Source of the DNA: JAFGBI01 sp964480725
GTDB lineage: Bacteria; Myxococcota_A; Polyangia; Polyangiales; Polyangiaceae
NCBI GenBank assembly: GCA_964480725.1
Contig: CAYZQO010000031.1
Coordinates: 1-64,000 of the forward strand
Reading direction: 5' to 3'
DNA length: 64,000 nucleotides
Shown: one piece after another, positions 18,106-25,905 of the stretch
Numbering within the stretch: the first letter of the stretch is position 1
How the letters are laid out: the number at the start of each line of letters is the position of its first letter
Made by a program: the position numbers and the translations under genes
Notes under the pieces: model-generated
Seen by the model: the letters and a program-made list of their open reading frames with translations, nothing else
Told to the model about the DNA's origin: nothing
Databases searched by the model: none

Positions 18106-18348
18106 TCAGGGCGTGAGCTCGAGACCGACACGGCCGCCGGCGAACGAGCCGCCGATGAGGTCGAGTCGCTGCTCGTCGGCGTAGATTTCGATCCCCCGCG
18201 CGGTGCCACCCGCTCGCCCTCGCGGCGGAGCCGGTCGAGGCCGATCACTCCGGCGACGACCTCGAACGTAACGCTGCCTAGAGCACCGAACAGGTTGCCG
18301 ACAGCGACGGAGGCCCGGAAAATTCCTCCGTGCAGGGCGAGGAGACAT
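18106..18348 (-). pseudogene. Possible decayed coding remnant
   Basis: In the 480-base gap between the PAS kinase and the sigma-factor remnant, protein-like text appears on the minus strand in shifting frames. One frame gives FRASVAVGNLFGALGSVTFE and VVAGVIGLDRL over about 18320-18210. The next frame gives GIEIYADEQRLDLIGG and GRVGLELTP and stops at 18106. The two join if one frameshift near 18205 is allowed. No start codon or family could be assigned. The remainder of 17925-18404 shows nothing I can interpret. Confidence 0.3.
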
Positions 18349-18404
18349 TTTCCAGGCCTCCTTCGCCGAAGTCTGCTCCCAATTCGGTGCTCCAGGTCAT
18401 TGAT

Positions 18405-19012
18405 CTATCGCAGCAAGCAAACGGATGGCTGCTCTAGGGGATCATCGCTCCGTCCGGCGAGGCCGTCGGCGTCGCGAGAGCCTGACCCAACGGGCGCTGG
18501 GACCGTCCCCGTCCGGGAGGCGATCGACCCGATCGACGCTTCCCGCTGCGCGGACGGGAGCTCGCCGAAGACTCGGTCGAGGTGGCCGAGTTCGAACCGC
18601 ACTTCGGGGCCGGAGTCCTCGGCCGCAGCAGCTCCAGGGCGCCATCCTCCATGCCGCGGTCCATACCCAGCGTGCGGAGCAGGCGTCGCCGTTGCAGTCG
18701 ATGGTGGACCTGGCGCACCGTGATCTTGAGCCGCCAGCCGCCGATCGCGCTCGGTTCGCGGATGGCGCCGATGTCTCGGAACGCGGCGAGGAACGAGTCC
18801 TGGACGACGTCCTCCGCTTCCGCCCGGCTCGCCAGCAGTCGCAGCGCGGTGACGAAGACCACGCGAAAGTGCCTCCGGTACAGGGCCACGCGGGCCCAGG
18901 GATCCCCTGCGAGCAGGCGACGAGCCAGCTCCTCGTCGCTCGTCGCCCCCACCACCGGGACGTCGGTTCGGGCACCGACCGCCCGGACTGGGCTCAGGGC
19001 AGGGAGGGACAT
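18405..19012 (-). pseudogene. Broken ECF-type sigma factor gene
   Basis: From ATG 19012 the frame reads as an ECF sigma region 2 (DEELARRLLAGDPWA, RAEAEDVVQDSFLAAFRD, then GGWRLKITVRQVHHRL) for about 130 residues. After ELLRP near 18620 this frame turns into Ser/Arg-rich nonsense. A shifted frame continues with EVRFELGHLDRVFGELPSAQ, which resembles the linker leading to region 4. No recognisable region 4 helix-turn-helix follows in any frame before 18405. The simplest reading is a frameshifted and eroded gene; a sequencing error cannot account for the missing region 4. Confidence 0.5.
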
Positions 19013-19520
19013 GCTCGGTCAGGAGGGTCGTGAGCGAGCTCGATCGGCTCACTGGCTCCAGCATACTGCCGGGGAAGGGTCGCGGCCTCTCCGAGCCGGA
19101 CGCGCAACTTGCTGGACCTTGTCCCACCCGAGCTCATCGTTCAGCGTCGTTCCGGCGGCCTGTGTGCTGTCGTGCCGCAGCCCGGCGCATGGGCTGCCCA
19201 CGGCCGGGCGTGTCCTTGGCGCGGGCGGGATCTTGGCCGGGGAGTCGGGGTCGGACCCGGGATGCCCGCTCGCCTGCCTCGGTTGTCGAAGCGGGATCGA
19301 TGGCGCCTGGAAGCGCGATGTCGTTTGCGTTCGCGACCGTGTTCTCTGAGCCGAGCGCGTCGACCGTATGACTGGAACGAAACCCCCGCGTGACTAGAAT
19401 GAGGCGGCGTGAGCTGTTCCCGGCGGCCGACGGCCCTTGTCTGCGGTACGGTCACGAGGTCGTCGCGGCGCCGCCACGGCCAGGCACTTCCCGACTCCTC
19501 TCCGACCAGCGAGCTTTCAC
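19013..19520. other. Intergenic stretch upstream of the outer-membrane protein
   Basis: About 500 bases between two divergent genes contain no open frame with protein-like composition and no RNA gene that I can recognise. The promoter of the outer-membrane protein is expected here, but no clear -35/-10 pair was found. Confidence 0.3.
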
Positions 19521-20855
19521 TTGAGCCCGTGCCGACTCCCTTCTGATCTCACACCCAAGCCCTGTTCGCTGCCGCTGGCGGCCATCTCGTCGCGCGACGA
19601 GGGTGCGGAAGAGCCGGCCGCGCGGGGTGCGAGACGCGTTGAGGACCGCTCCGCCCGGACCGAGCGGCTTGCGTTCCGGGGACTGATCCCCCTCGGCGCT
19701 GTGCTGGCGCTCGGCGTTCTGTGGGCACGCCCCGTGCTTGGTGCCGAGCCGCCTCAGCCGGATGCAGCCCAGCAGAAGGACAGTGCCAAGGACGAGGACG
19801 AGCTGGAGGTCGAGGTCCGCGGTCGCGTGGTAACGCGCGCGACCCTGGAGCAGCACGAGACGACGGTGGTGTCGAGCGCGGGGACGCTCGAAGACGACCG
19901 GGTCACCTCGCTCGACCTCGGCGTGCGGCAGGCGCGGCTGGGGGCCAAGGTGCGCCTGCCCGGCGACGTCTTCAGCGCCGAGGTCGAGGCGGAGCTCGCC
20001 GGCAGACCGCGGCTCAAGGACGGCTACGTGCAGGCTCGCGGCCGGATCTTCACGGCTCGCGCCGGTCAGTTCCGCATGCCGGGGATCGCGGTCGAGATGG
20101 AGTCCTCCTGGGATCTTCCCGTCGTGGATCGCGGGCTCTTGAGCCTGATCCTGGAGGATCGCCTCGAGATCGGCGGGCGCCGGCCCGGTCTGCAGCTCGC
20201 GGTCCGCAGCCACGGCGAGCCGCGCCTGCGCCTCGCTCTCGGCGCCTTCCAGGGCTCCCGGTTGGAGGACGCCTTCACCCGCGAAACCGACCTTTTGGCG
20301 GAGGTGGGTGTCCGCTCCCAGAACCTTGTCGTGCGCGCCGAGGTTGAGAGTGGTCCGCTGGAGCTGGGCGGCTTCATCGTGGATCGGGTCGGCACCCTGG
20401 AGATGGTCCCCGTGGGCGAGGAGCCGCCACACTACCCGGCCGGTGGCCTCGACGCCGTCTTTGCCCACGACACGGCGCGCGGCGGCGTGCGGCTCTGGTT
20501 CGACGGCGTCCTCGGCGCCAGCTGGTACGAGCACCTCATGAAGGCGCCGGACGATCGCGATGCGGTCTTCGCGACGGCGCGGCTCCTGGCGGCTTGGCGC
20601 GCGGGCGGAACGCACCGCGGGGACTTCTACGTCGAGCCCTACGCGCGCGTCGGTTTCCTCGATCCCGATCTCGACGTCGAGGCCGACGCGGCCTGGGAGG
20701 AGGCGGCTGGCGTCCACGTGGGCGCGTGGGACCGCGTGCGCGTCGGGCTCGAGCTGAGCTCGTCGGAGGCGCTCCGCAACTTCCCGACCGGCTATGTGGT
20801 CGAGCACTGGCTCGGGCGCCAGTCGGCGCTGCTCCAGGCGGGGTTGGTGTTCTGA
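19437..20855 (+). CDS. Predicted porin-like outer-membrane beta-barrel protein
   Basis: The frame encodes up to 472 residues. A hydrophobic signal (LIPLGAVLALGVLWA, ending before GAEPPQ) begins about 83 residues in. The mature part alternates short amphipathic strands and turns and ends in AGLVF, a terminal Phe of the kind the BAM complex recognises. It recalls phosphate-selective porin O/P proteins (RAGQFRMPG, VDRGLLSLIL), but the match is weak. The true start is unclear: TTG 19437 and TTG 19521 are in frame, no ATG lies between the signal and the upstream stop, and no ribosome site is evident. Hence the 5' boundary should be treated as approximate. Confidence 0.65.
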   Translation: MSAVRSRGRRGAATARHFPTPLRPASFHLSPCRLPSDLTPKPCSLPLAAISSRDEGAEEPAARGARRVEDRSARTERLAFRGLIPLGAVLALGVLWARPVLGAEPPQPDAAQQKDSAKDEDELEVEVRGRVVTRATLEQHETTVVSSAGTLEDDRVTSLDLGVRQARLGAKVRLPGDVFSAEVEAELAGRPRLKDGYVQARGRIFTARAGQFRMPGIAVEMESSWDLPVVDRGLLSLILEDRLEIGGRRPGLQLAVRSHGEPRLRLALGAFQGSRLEDAFTRETDLLAEVGVRSQNLVVRAEVESGPLELGGFIVDRVGTLEMVPVGEEPPHYPAGGLDAVFAHDTARGGVRLWFDGVLGASWYEHLMKAPDDRDAVFATARLLAAWRAGGTHRGDFYVEPYARVGFLDPDLDVEADAAWEEAAGVHVGAWDRVRVGLELSSSEALRNFPTGYVVEHWLGRQSALLQAGLVF

Positions 20856-21002
20856 TGGCCGCGGGCCGCGCGGCAGCGTTTGGCCGGCGCCGGCCGCGGG
20901 TGACCAGCCCGTCGGCGTGCTCCGCCCCCGCTACCGCGGCACGATGTGGTGGGGCTCACCGGCCTCGTGCCGGTTGGGTTCGGTGACGAAGGAAGGTTGA
21001 CG

Positions 21003-21764
21003 ATGCTCAACTCCAAGCAAGAAGACTCGAAGCGCGGCGCAGCTCCCTGGGGGGTCGTCGTCCTGACCGCTGTCCTGGCTGCGGCCTGCGGCACGGAGGA
21101 TCCGAGCGACCCCTTGGACCCGGTCGGTTCGACGGGGGGGACCGGTTCGGGGGGGGAAGGCGGATCGACCTCGGACCCCGCGGGCGCGCTCCTGCCTTGG
21201 AAACCCGGCAACACCTGGACCTACCGGGTGACCGTCGACGGCCAGGTGAGCGAGAAGGTCACCACCGTCGGCGAGGAGGAGCTGGTGGGCGGCACGGGAC
21301 CACACGCGGCCGATCTCGCCAACCACGTGGTGACCACCAAGCGGGGTGGCCTCGATCGGACCGAGAGCTGGCAGGCCCGGGTCGGCGATCGCGTGCTGCG
21401 GTACCGTGAGCTGTCCTTCGGCGCTAGCGACGGCGCGTTGGAACTCGAGGAACACTGGGATCCTCACAAGCTCCACATCGACGGGACCGCCGAGCACATG
21501 GTGGCGGGCGCCCAATGGGCGGAAACCTACGCCGAGACGAAGACGACGGCGCCGGCGGGCACGCCGCTCACCAGTACCGTGACCGACACGTGGACGGTCG
21601 AGGGCGTTGGCGTCAGCATCACCGTCCCCGCCGGGACCTTCCAGGCAGTGGTGTTCCGGAAGCTCCCCACGGAGAAGCTCTACTTCTACGTTCCCGGCAT
21701 CGGGAAGGTGAAGGAGCTAGGCGGGCAGACGGAGGAGCTCGTCAGCTACGACCTGGTGCCCTGA
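21003..21764 (+). CDS. Predicted lipoprotein of unknown function
   Basis: A 253-residue lipoprotein with lipobox LAAAC, a Gly/Ser-rich linker (GSTGGTGSGGEGGS) and a secreted domain of roughly 190 residues starting WKPGNTWTYRVT. Repeated strands such as TWTVEGVGVSITVPAGTF point to a beta-sandwich or lipocalin-like fold seen in many uncharacterised myxobacterial lipoproteins. The ATG at 21003 has a GAAGGAAGG ribosome site. It follows the porin-like gene by 147 bases and may share its transcript. Confidence 0.75.
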   Translation: MLNSKQEDSKRGAAPWGVVVLTAVLAAACGTEDPSDPLDPVGSTGGTGSGGEGGSTSDPAGALLPWKPGNTWTYRVTVDGQVSEKVTTVGEEELVGGTGPHAADLANHVVTTKRGGLDRTESWQARVGDRVLRYRELSFGASDGALELEEHWDPHKLHIDGTAEHMVAGAQWAETYAETKTTAPAGTPLTSTVTDTWTVEGVGVSITVPAGTFQAVVFRKLPTEKLYFYVPGIGKVKELGGQTEELVSYDLVP

Positions 21765-21875
21765 CCGTCGCCGGCCCTCGTGGCGAGCCTCGCGCGGCGG
21801 CGGTTGCCACCGACCGGGCGGGTGGCGGTCCGCTGCCGAGGTGGTAGCCTAAGCGCGGGGCCGAGGGAGGCACCG

Positions 21876-22124
21876 ATGGCTCAAACCGGCGACGTCTGCA
21901 CCGAGGCCGGCGTCTACGAGACGGACTGCGATCACGCGCTCACGCGGCGGTTTCAGGTGGGGGAGATCTTCCCGTCGTGCACCGCCTGCGGCCGCGCCGT
22001 GAGCTGGCTCCTCGCCGCCCACGGACTGGCCGCCGGGGACCGGAGGGCATGCTGCCCCGTGCGGCGCGATCCCGAGACGGGCAGGGGCGAGCCTCGCGAT
22101 GGCGGCGACGATCCCTGCTGCTGA
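21876..22124 (+). CDS. Small Cys-rich zinc-ribbon-like protein
   Basis: An 82-residue cytoplasmic protein beginning with TGDVCTEAGVYETDCDHA, followed by FPSCTACGRAVSW. The pattern of two CxxC-like pairs around a G-E-I-F-P-x-C turn matches small bacterial proteins thought to bind one zinc; no function is known. A strong GAGGGAGG ribosome site precedes ATG 21876. The C-terminal 20 residues, rich in Gly and Asp and ending in CC, are outside the conserved part. Confidence 0.7.
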   Translation: MAQTGDVCTEAGVYETDCDHALTRRFQVGEIFPSCTACGRAVSWLLAAHGLAAGDRRACCPVRRDPETGRGEPRDGGDDPCC

Positions 22125-22159
22125 GGTGCGCGCCCGAGCGGGAGCCGCTCCGCGCCGGC

Positions 22160-22885
22160 TCACTCGCCCGCGATCCGTCGCACCCGGGGCGTGAAGACGC
22201 TGCTCGGGTGTCGCGCGACGAAGGCGCGAGCGCGCGCGGCTGCGGCCGCTCGGTTGCCGCTCTGCGCGAGCGCCTCGATGCGGAGCACCTCCGCCTCGAG
22301 CGCGAGCCCGCCGCGCGGGAAGCGTCGCGCGTGATCGTCGAGCCGCGTGAGCGCCCCGCTAGGATCGCCCGCCGCCAGCGCCTTGCGGGCGGCGTCGAGG
22401 GACCGCGTCTCGTCGGCGAGCGAGGCGCTGGGGACGGGGCGGGGCGTGACGGGTGCCGGTGTGCTCGCGGTCTTGGGCGGCGGCACGGCGGGTGCCGCCG
22501 CGGCCGGTGCCGCCGACTCGGGAGTCGGGATGGGCGCTTCGACTGCGTCGTCGCCACCGCCTGGGGGCGGGGCGGTCGGGCTCGTCACGGTGACCGGCAC
22601 GCTCGCCGCGGGGACGGGCGGCGTCGAACGCCCGACAGTCAGCGCGAGCACCCCGATCGTCGCGGCGACGGCGACGGCCCCGGCGGCGACGAGCTGCTGG
22701 ATAGAGCTCGAGGACAGGGTGGCCGCTGCGCTCTTGCCCGCGACCACCGCCGACCCGGCGACGCCGAGCGCGGCGAGCGTGCTCAGCCTCGCGCGGCTCG
22801 ACGCGTGGGTTTCGCGGCCGGCGCGCAGCAGCGCCGCCTCGAGCTCGCCCGGCGAGTCGTCGATAAGGCGTCGTGGCTCCATCAT
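22160..22885 (-). CDS. Anti-sigma-factor-like membrane protein
   Basis: A 241-residue protein with a cytoplasmic N terminus (about 80 residues), one membrane helix near residue 85 (AAGAVAVAATIGVLALTV), a Pro/Ala-rich periplasmic linker and a C-terminal helical repeat (SLDAARKALAAGDPSGALTR, then a second helix pair) that resembles a tetratricopeptide unit. ATG 22885 overlaps the stop of the ECF sigma gene (ATGA). Position, topology and coupling argue for an anti-sigma factor, although no zinc-binding HxxxCxxC motif is present. It is the last gene of a three-gene operon. Confidence 0.75.
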   Translation of the reverse strand: MMEPRRLIDDSPGELEAALLRAGRETHASSRARLSTLAALGVAGSAVVAGKSAAATLSSSSIQQLVAAGAVAVAATIGVLALTVGRSTPPVPAASVPVTVTSPTAPPPGGGDDAVEAPIPTPESAAPAAAAPAVPPPKTASTPAPVTPRPVPSASLADETRSLDAARKALAAGDPSGALTRLDDHARRFPRGGLALEAEVLRIEALAQSGNRAAAAARARAFVARHPSSVFTPRVRRIAGE

Positions 22886-23478
22886 GCGCTCTCCTCTTTA
22901 CTCTTCGGTTCGTGCAGCGAGGCGACCTCCGCACGGAACCGCTCCCGGGCGCGCCGCAGGCGCGACGCCACCGTCCCCGACGGGATCGCCAGCATGGTGG
23001 CGATCTCCACCATGGTGAGCTCCTCCAGCTCGTAGAGCACGAACACCTCGCGCAGATCCTCGCCCAGCGCATCGAGAACGCGATCGAGCAGCTCGCGGGC
23101 GCGCTGGCGGTCTGCCAGCACGTCGGGCGTTTCCACCAGGTCGGCGCGCTCCGGGGCGTGCTCGCTGGGCACCTCGCGCCTGCGCGCCAACCCGCGGCGC
23201 GCGTGCGCGGCCACGTTCGCCGCGGTCTGGTAGAGGAAGGAACGTTCCGCACCCGCACGCACGTCGTCGAGGCGATCCGAGAGGACCATGAACGTTCGCT
23301 GCACCGCGTCGTCGACGTCCGCCGCCGGCGTGCCGAGGTTCTGCAGAACCCGGGCCACGAAGTCGATGTTGGCGTCTACCAGGGCCCGCAGGCGCCGCTG
23401 CCGTGGGTCGTTGCGCAAAGCGATGATGCCCTCCAGCGGGGCGCCCCAGGGTAGGGCCAGTGGGTAGGCGGCGATCAT
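22882..23478 (-). CDS. ECF-family RNA polymerase sigma factor
   Basis: A 198-residue sigma factor with region 2 (DDAVQRTFMVLSDRLDDV, then ERSFLYQTAANVAAHARR) and region 4 ending in a helix-turn-helix (LTMVEIATMLAIPSGTVASR). It should redirect RNA polymerase when released by the membrane partner encoded next. Its ATG overlaps the stop of the upstream outer-membrane-like gene (ATGA), and its stop overlaps the anti-sigma start, so all three are coupled. The triad outer-membrane-like protein, ECF sigma and anti-sigma suggests envelope signalling; targets are not evident from the window. Confidence 0.9.
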   Translation of the reverse strand: MIAAYPLALPWGAPLEGIIALRNDPRQRRLRALVDANIDFVARVLQNLGTPAADVDDAVQRTFMVLSDRLDDVRAGAERSFLYQTAANVAAHARRGLARRREVPSEHAPERADLVETPDVLADRQRARELLDRVLDALGEDLREVFVLYELEELTMVEIATMLAIPSGTVASRLRRARERFRAEVASLHEPKSKEESA

Positions 23479-24572
23479 CGGGCAAGTGGGCTCGACTCGG
23501 CAACGCCCGAGCCGCCCACCGATGCCCGCGGCGCTTCAAAATGATCATTTCGGTCGTTTCCGACCCTCGCCCAGACCGGGAGCCGGGCGCCGATCCCGAC
23601 CGCCAGGAACGGCGTCACGGGCGGAGAGAAACCGATTTTCTCCGGGGGATTGCCGATCGTGAAGCGGCGGTCCGTCCCTGGCACCGCTACCCCGGCCGAC
23701 AGGCTCAGCGCGAGCCGGGGGTTCAGTGAGAGCTCCAGACGCCCGTCCAGTCCCACGCTCCAGTAGCTGCGGATCACGGTCCTCGTCGCGTCCAGGCGCT
23801 CCCCCTCTGCACGCAACGCACCTACCTCGGACCCCAATCCCACACCCACCTCCGCGATGCGGCCGAGCGGCGCGCGCAGCGGGTGGAGGGTCAAGCGGGC
23901 CACCTGCCAGGAGAAGTGAGCGTGGTCCTCGTCCCCCATCGCGACGACGAAGGCGATGGCGGCGGCAAGGCCCCGCTGCCCGCGCGCGACGCCGACCTCG
24001 CCCATCCCGCCCCAGAACGGCAGCGGAGCGACGGGCTCGGTCAGGATCGCCGCGGTGCCCAGGCGCAGGGTGTAGGGGGGATTTATCGCCGTGCGCGCGC
24101 GTCGCGACGGGGGGCGTGGTTCCGGGTTCGGTGGCGGCGCGGGCAGCGCCGCGGGCGCTTCCGATTCGGGTGGCGGCGCGTTCGCCGGGCGCTCTGGTCC
24201 CAACAGGGCCGTGGGATCCAGGCTCAGTGCCGTGGCGAGCGCCAGCGCGTCAACGACCTCGTCGCAGGACGCGCCCTCGACTCGCCGACGTCCGGTCACC
24301 TTGCCGCCCTCGAGCAGCATCAGACTGCCCCAGCTGCCGTGTGCATCGCCGCCGAGCGTCACGCGGACCACCGTGGCGTTCGTGGCCTCCTCGGGGGCAG
24401 CCGCTCGCACTCGGTTCGTCCTCGATTGCACCGAACCGAGGAACGCGAGCGCGTCGGGGCACTCGGGCGGCGCTTCATACTCCACGAGGACCGGCGTGGG
24501 CTCGTCCGCCGCCGTCGCTGGGAGGGTGGCCAACGCTAGCGCGAAGCCGCAGGGGGCAGGGTGCCACCGCAT
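23475..24572 (-). CDS. Exported protein, probable outer-membrane beta-barrel
   Basis: A roughly 365-residue protein with a signal peptide (FALALATLPATAA), an N-terminal domain with two Cys (ECPDA and ASCDEVVDALA) that resembles a small periplasmic fold, a Pro-rich linker and a C-terminal region of alternating strands (SYWSVGLDGRLELSLNPRLA, FLAVGIGARLPVW) consistent with a beta-barrel. The start is either GTG 24590 or ATG 24572; the latter places the signal peptide at the N terminus. As first gene of the sigma/anti-sigma operon it may be the signal source or a target. Confidence 0.7.
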   Translation of the reverse strand: MRWHPAPCGFALALATLPATAADEPTPVLVEYEAPPECPDALAFLGSVQSRTNRVRAAAPEEATNATVVRVTLGGDAHGSWGSLMLLEGGKVTGRRRVEGASCDEVVDALALATALSLDPTALLGPERPANAPPPESEAPAALPAPPPNPEPRPPSRRARTAINPPYTLRLGTAAILTEPVAPLPFWGGMGEVGVARGQRGLAAAIAFVVAMGDEDHAHFSWQVARLTLHPLRAPLGRIAEVGVGLGSEVGALRAEGERLDATRTVIRSYWSVGLDGRLELSLNPRLALSLSAGVAVPGTDRRFTIGNPPEKIGFSPPVTPFLAVGIGARLPVWARVGNDRNDHFEAPRASVGGSGVAESSPLAR

Positions 24573-24645
24573 CGGCTGGCAGCGTTGCACGAGGGGGAGG
24601 GAGGACGCCAGCCGCAGGGCGCCATCGCTCCCAACCCGGCGGTTA

Positions 24646-25905
24646 CTACTCCGCCGCCGGCCCCCGCCCCGCCCCGGCCTCTCGCCGGGCCTGGTACCGC
24701 GCGTGAGCAGCGGGGAAGGGCCTGAGGGCTCGCTCCAGGATACCCAGGCTGAAGGCGATGCACACCCCGTAGTTGGTGATCGGGACGCCGTGTCGCTGGC
24801 AGCGGGCGATTCGGCTCAGCACCTCGCGGCGGTTCTGAGTGCAGCCCCCGCAGTGGATCACGAGATCGTACCCGGACGGGTCGAGGGGAAAGTCGTGCCC
24901 CTGGACGTGGGAGAACTCCAGGTGACCACCGACGTACTGGGTCAGCCAGCGTGGGATCTTCACCGTCCCGATGTCCTCGGTGATCGGGTGGTGGGTGCAG
25001 GCCTCGGCGACCAGCACGCGCGACCCCTCCCGCAGCGACTCGATGGCGAACGCTCCCTCCGTGAAGGCGATGAGGTCGCCCTTGAGGCGGGCGAAGAGGA
25101 TCGAGAAGCTTGTCAGTGGGACCTCGGGCGGCGTGTCTCCCGCCACCTTCAGGAATGCTTGGGAGTCAGTGATGACCAGGGCCGGGGGACGTCGCAGGCG
25201 GTCGAGGGCGTCGCTGAGCTCACGCTCGCGGACCACGACGCAGTAGGCGTTCGCGTCCAGCAGATCCCGGATCGTCTGCACCTGCGGCAGGATGAGGCGC
25301 CCCTTCGGGGCCTCCTTGTCGATGGGCACCACCAGCACCGCGAGCTCCCCCGGCGGGACCAGGTCGGAGGCGAGTGTGGGCGCTTCCAGGAGCTCGGCCG
25401 GCGCGACGCGCACCAGGGCCTCGCGGAGGTCGAGCACCCCCTCCCCGCGGTGGGCCGCGGTGCTGACCGAGGTGAGCCCCTCGGCAGCGAGACGCGCCAG
25501 CAGCGCTGCCGTTGGCTCACCGCGATCGCGCTGGTTAAAAACGACGATGGTGGGGATGTCGCGGCCACGGAGCTCGGTCAGGAGCTCCTCCTCGAACGCC
25601 TGGAAATCGCCGGCCGCGATCACCAGCAGGGCGACGTCGCAGCGATCGAGGACGCGGCGTGTGCGCTCGACCCGCTGCTGGCCGAGCGCGCCGCGGTCGT
25701 CGATCCCCGCCGTGTCGATGAAGACCACCGGCCCGAGCGGGAGCAGCTCCATCGGTTTCTCGACGGGGTCGGTCGTGGTGCCCGCCACCGCAGACACGAT
25801 CGACGTCTGCTGTCGGGTCATCGCGTTGAGCAGCGACGATTTGCCGACGTTGCGCCGCCCGAAGATCCCGATGTGGAGCCGGAGCCCACGCGGTGCGTCC
25901 CTCAT
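24646..25905 (-). CDS. hydF: [FeFe]-hydrogenase H-cluster maturation GTPase HydF
   Basis: A 419-residue scaffold protein on which the di-iron subcluster is finished and handed to HydA. The N-terminal GTPase has P-loop GRRNVGKSS (about 16-24), DTAG and NQRD (a variant of NKxD). A dimerisation domain follows. The C-terminal cluster domain has CTHHP and HCGGCTQNR, supplying the Cx(H) and HCxxC ligands of the [4Fe-4S] cluster. ATG 25905 overlaps the aspA stop (ATGA). It is the last gene of the hydrogenase operon. Confidence 0.96.
   Translation of the reverse strand: MRDAPRGLRLHIGIFGRRNVGKSSLLNAMTRQQTSIVSAVAGTTTDPVEKPMELLPLGPVVFIDTAGIDDRGALGQQRVERTRRVLDRCDVALLVIAAGDFQAFEEELLTELRGRDIPTIVVFNQRDRGEPTAALLARLAAEGLTSVSTAAHRGEGVLDLREALVRVAPAELLEAPTLASDLVPPGELAVLVVPIDKEAPKGRLILPQVQTIRDLLDANAYCVVVRERELSDALDRLRRPPALVITDSQAFLKVAGDTPPEVPLTSFSILFARLKGDLIAFTEGAFAIESLREGSRVLVAEACTHHPITEDIGTVKIPRWLTQYVGGHLEFSHVQGHDFPLDPSGYDLVIHCGGCTQNRREVLSRIARCQRHGVPITNYGVCIAFSLGILERALRPFPAAHARYQARREAGAGRGPAAE

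Noticed and set aside
24636..24660. CCGGCGG/CCGCCGG hairpin at the end of hydF
   Set aside because: It lies across the final codons and the stop, without a T tail, and such GC repeats are common by chance here.
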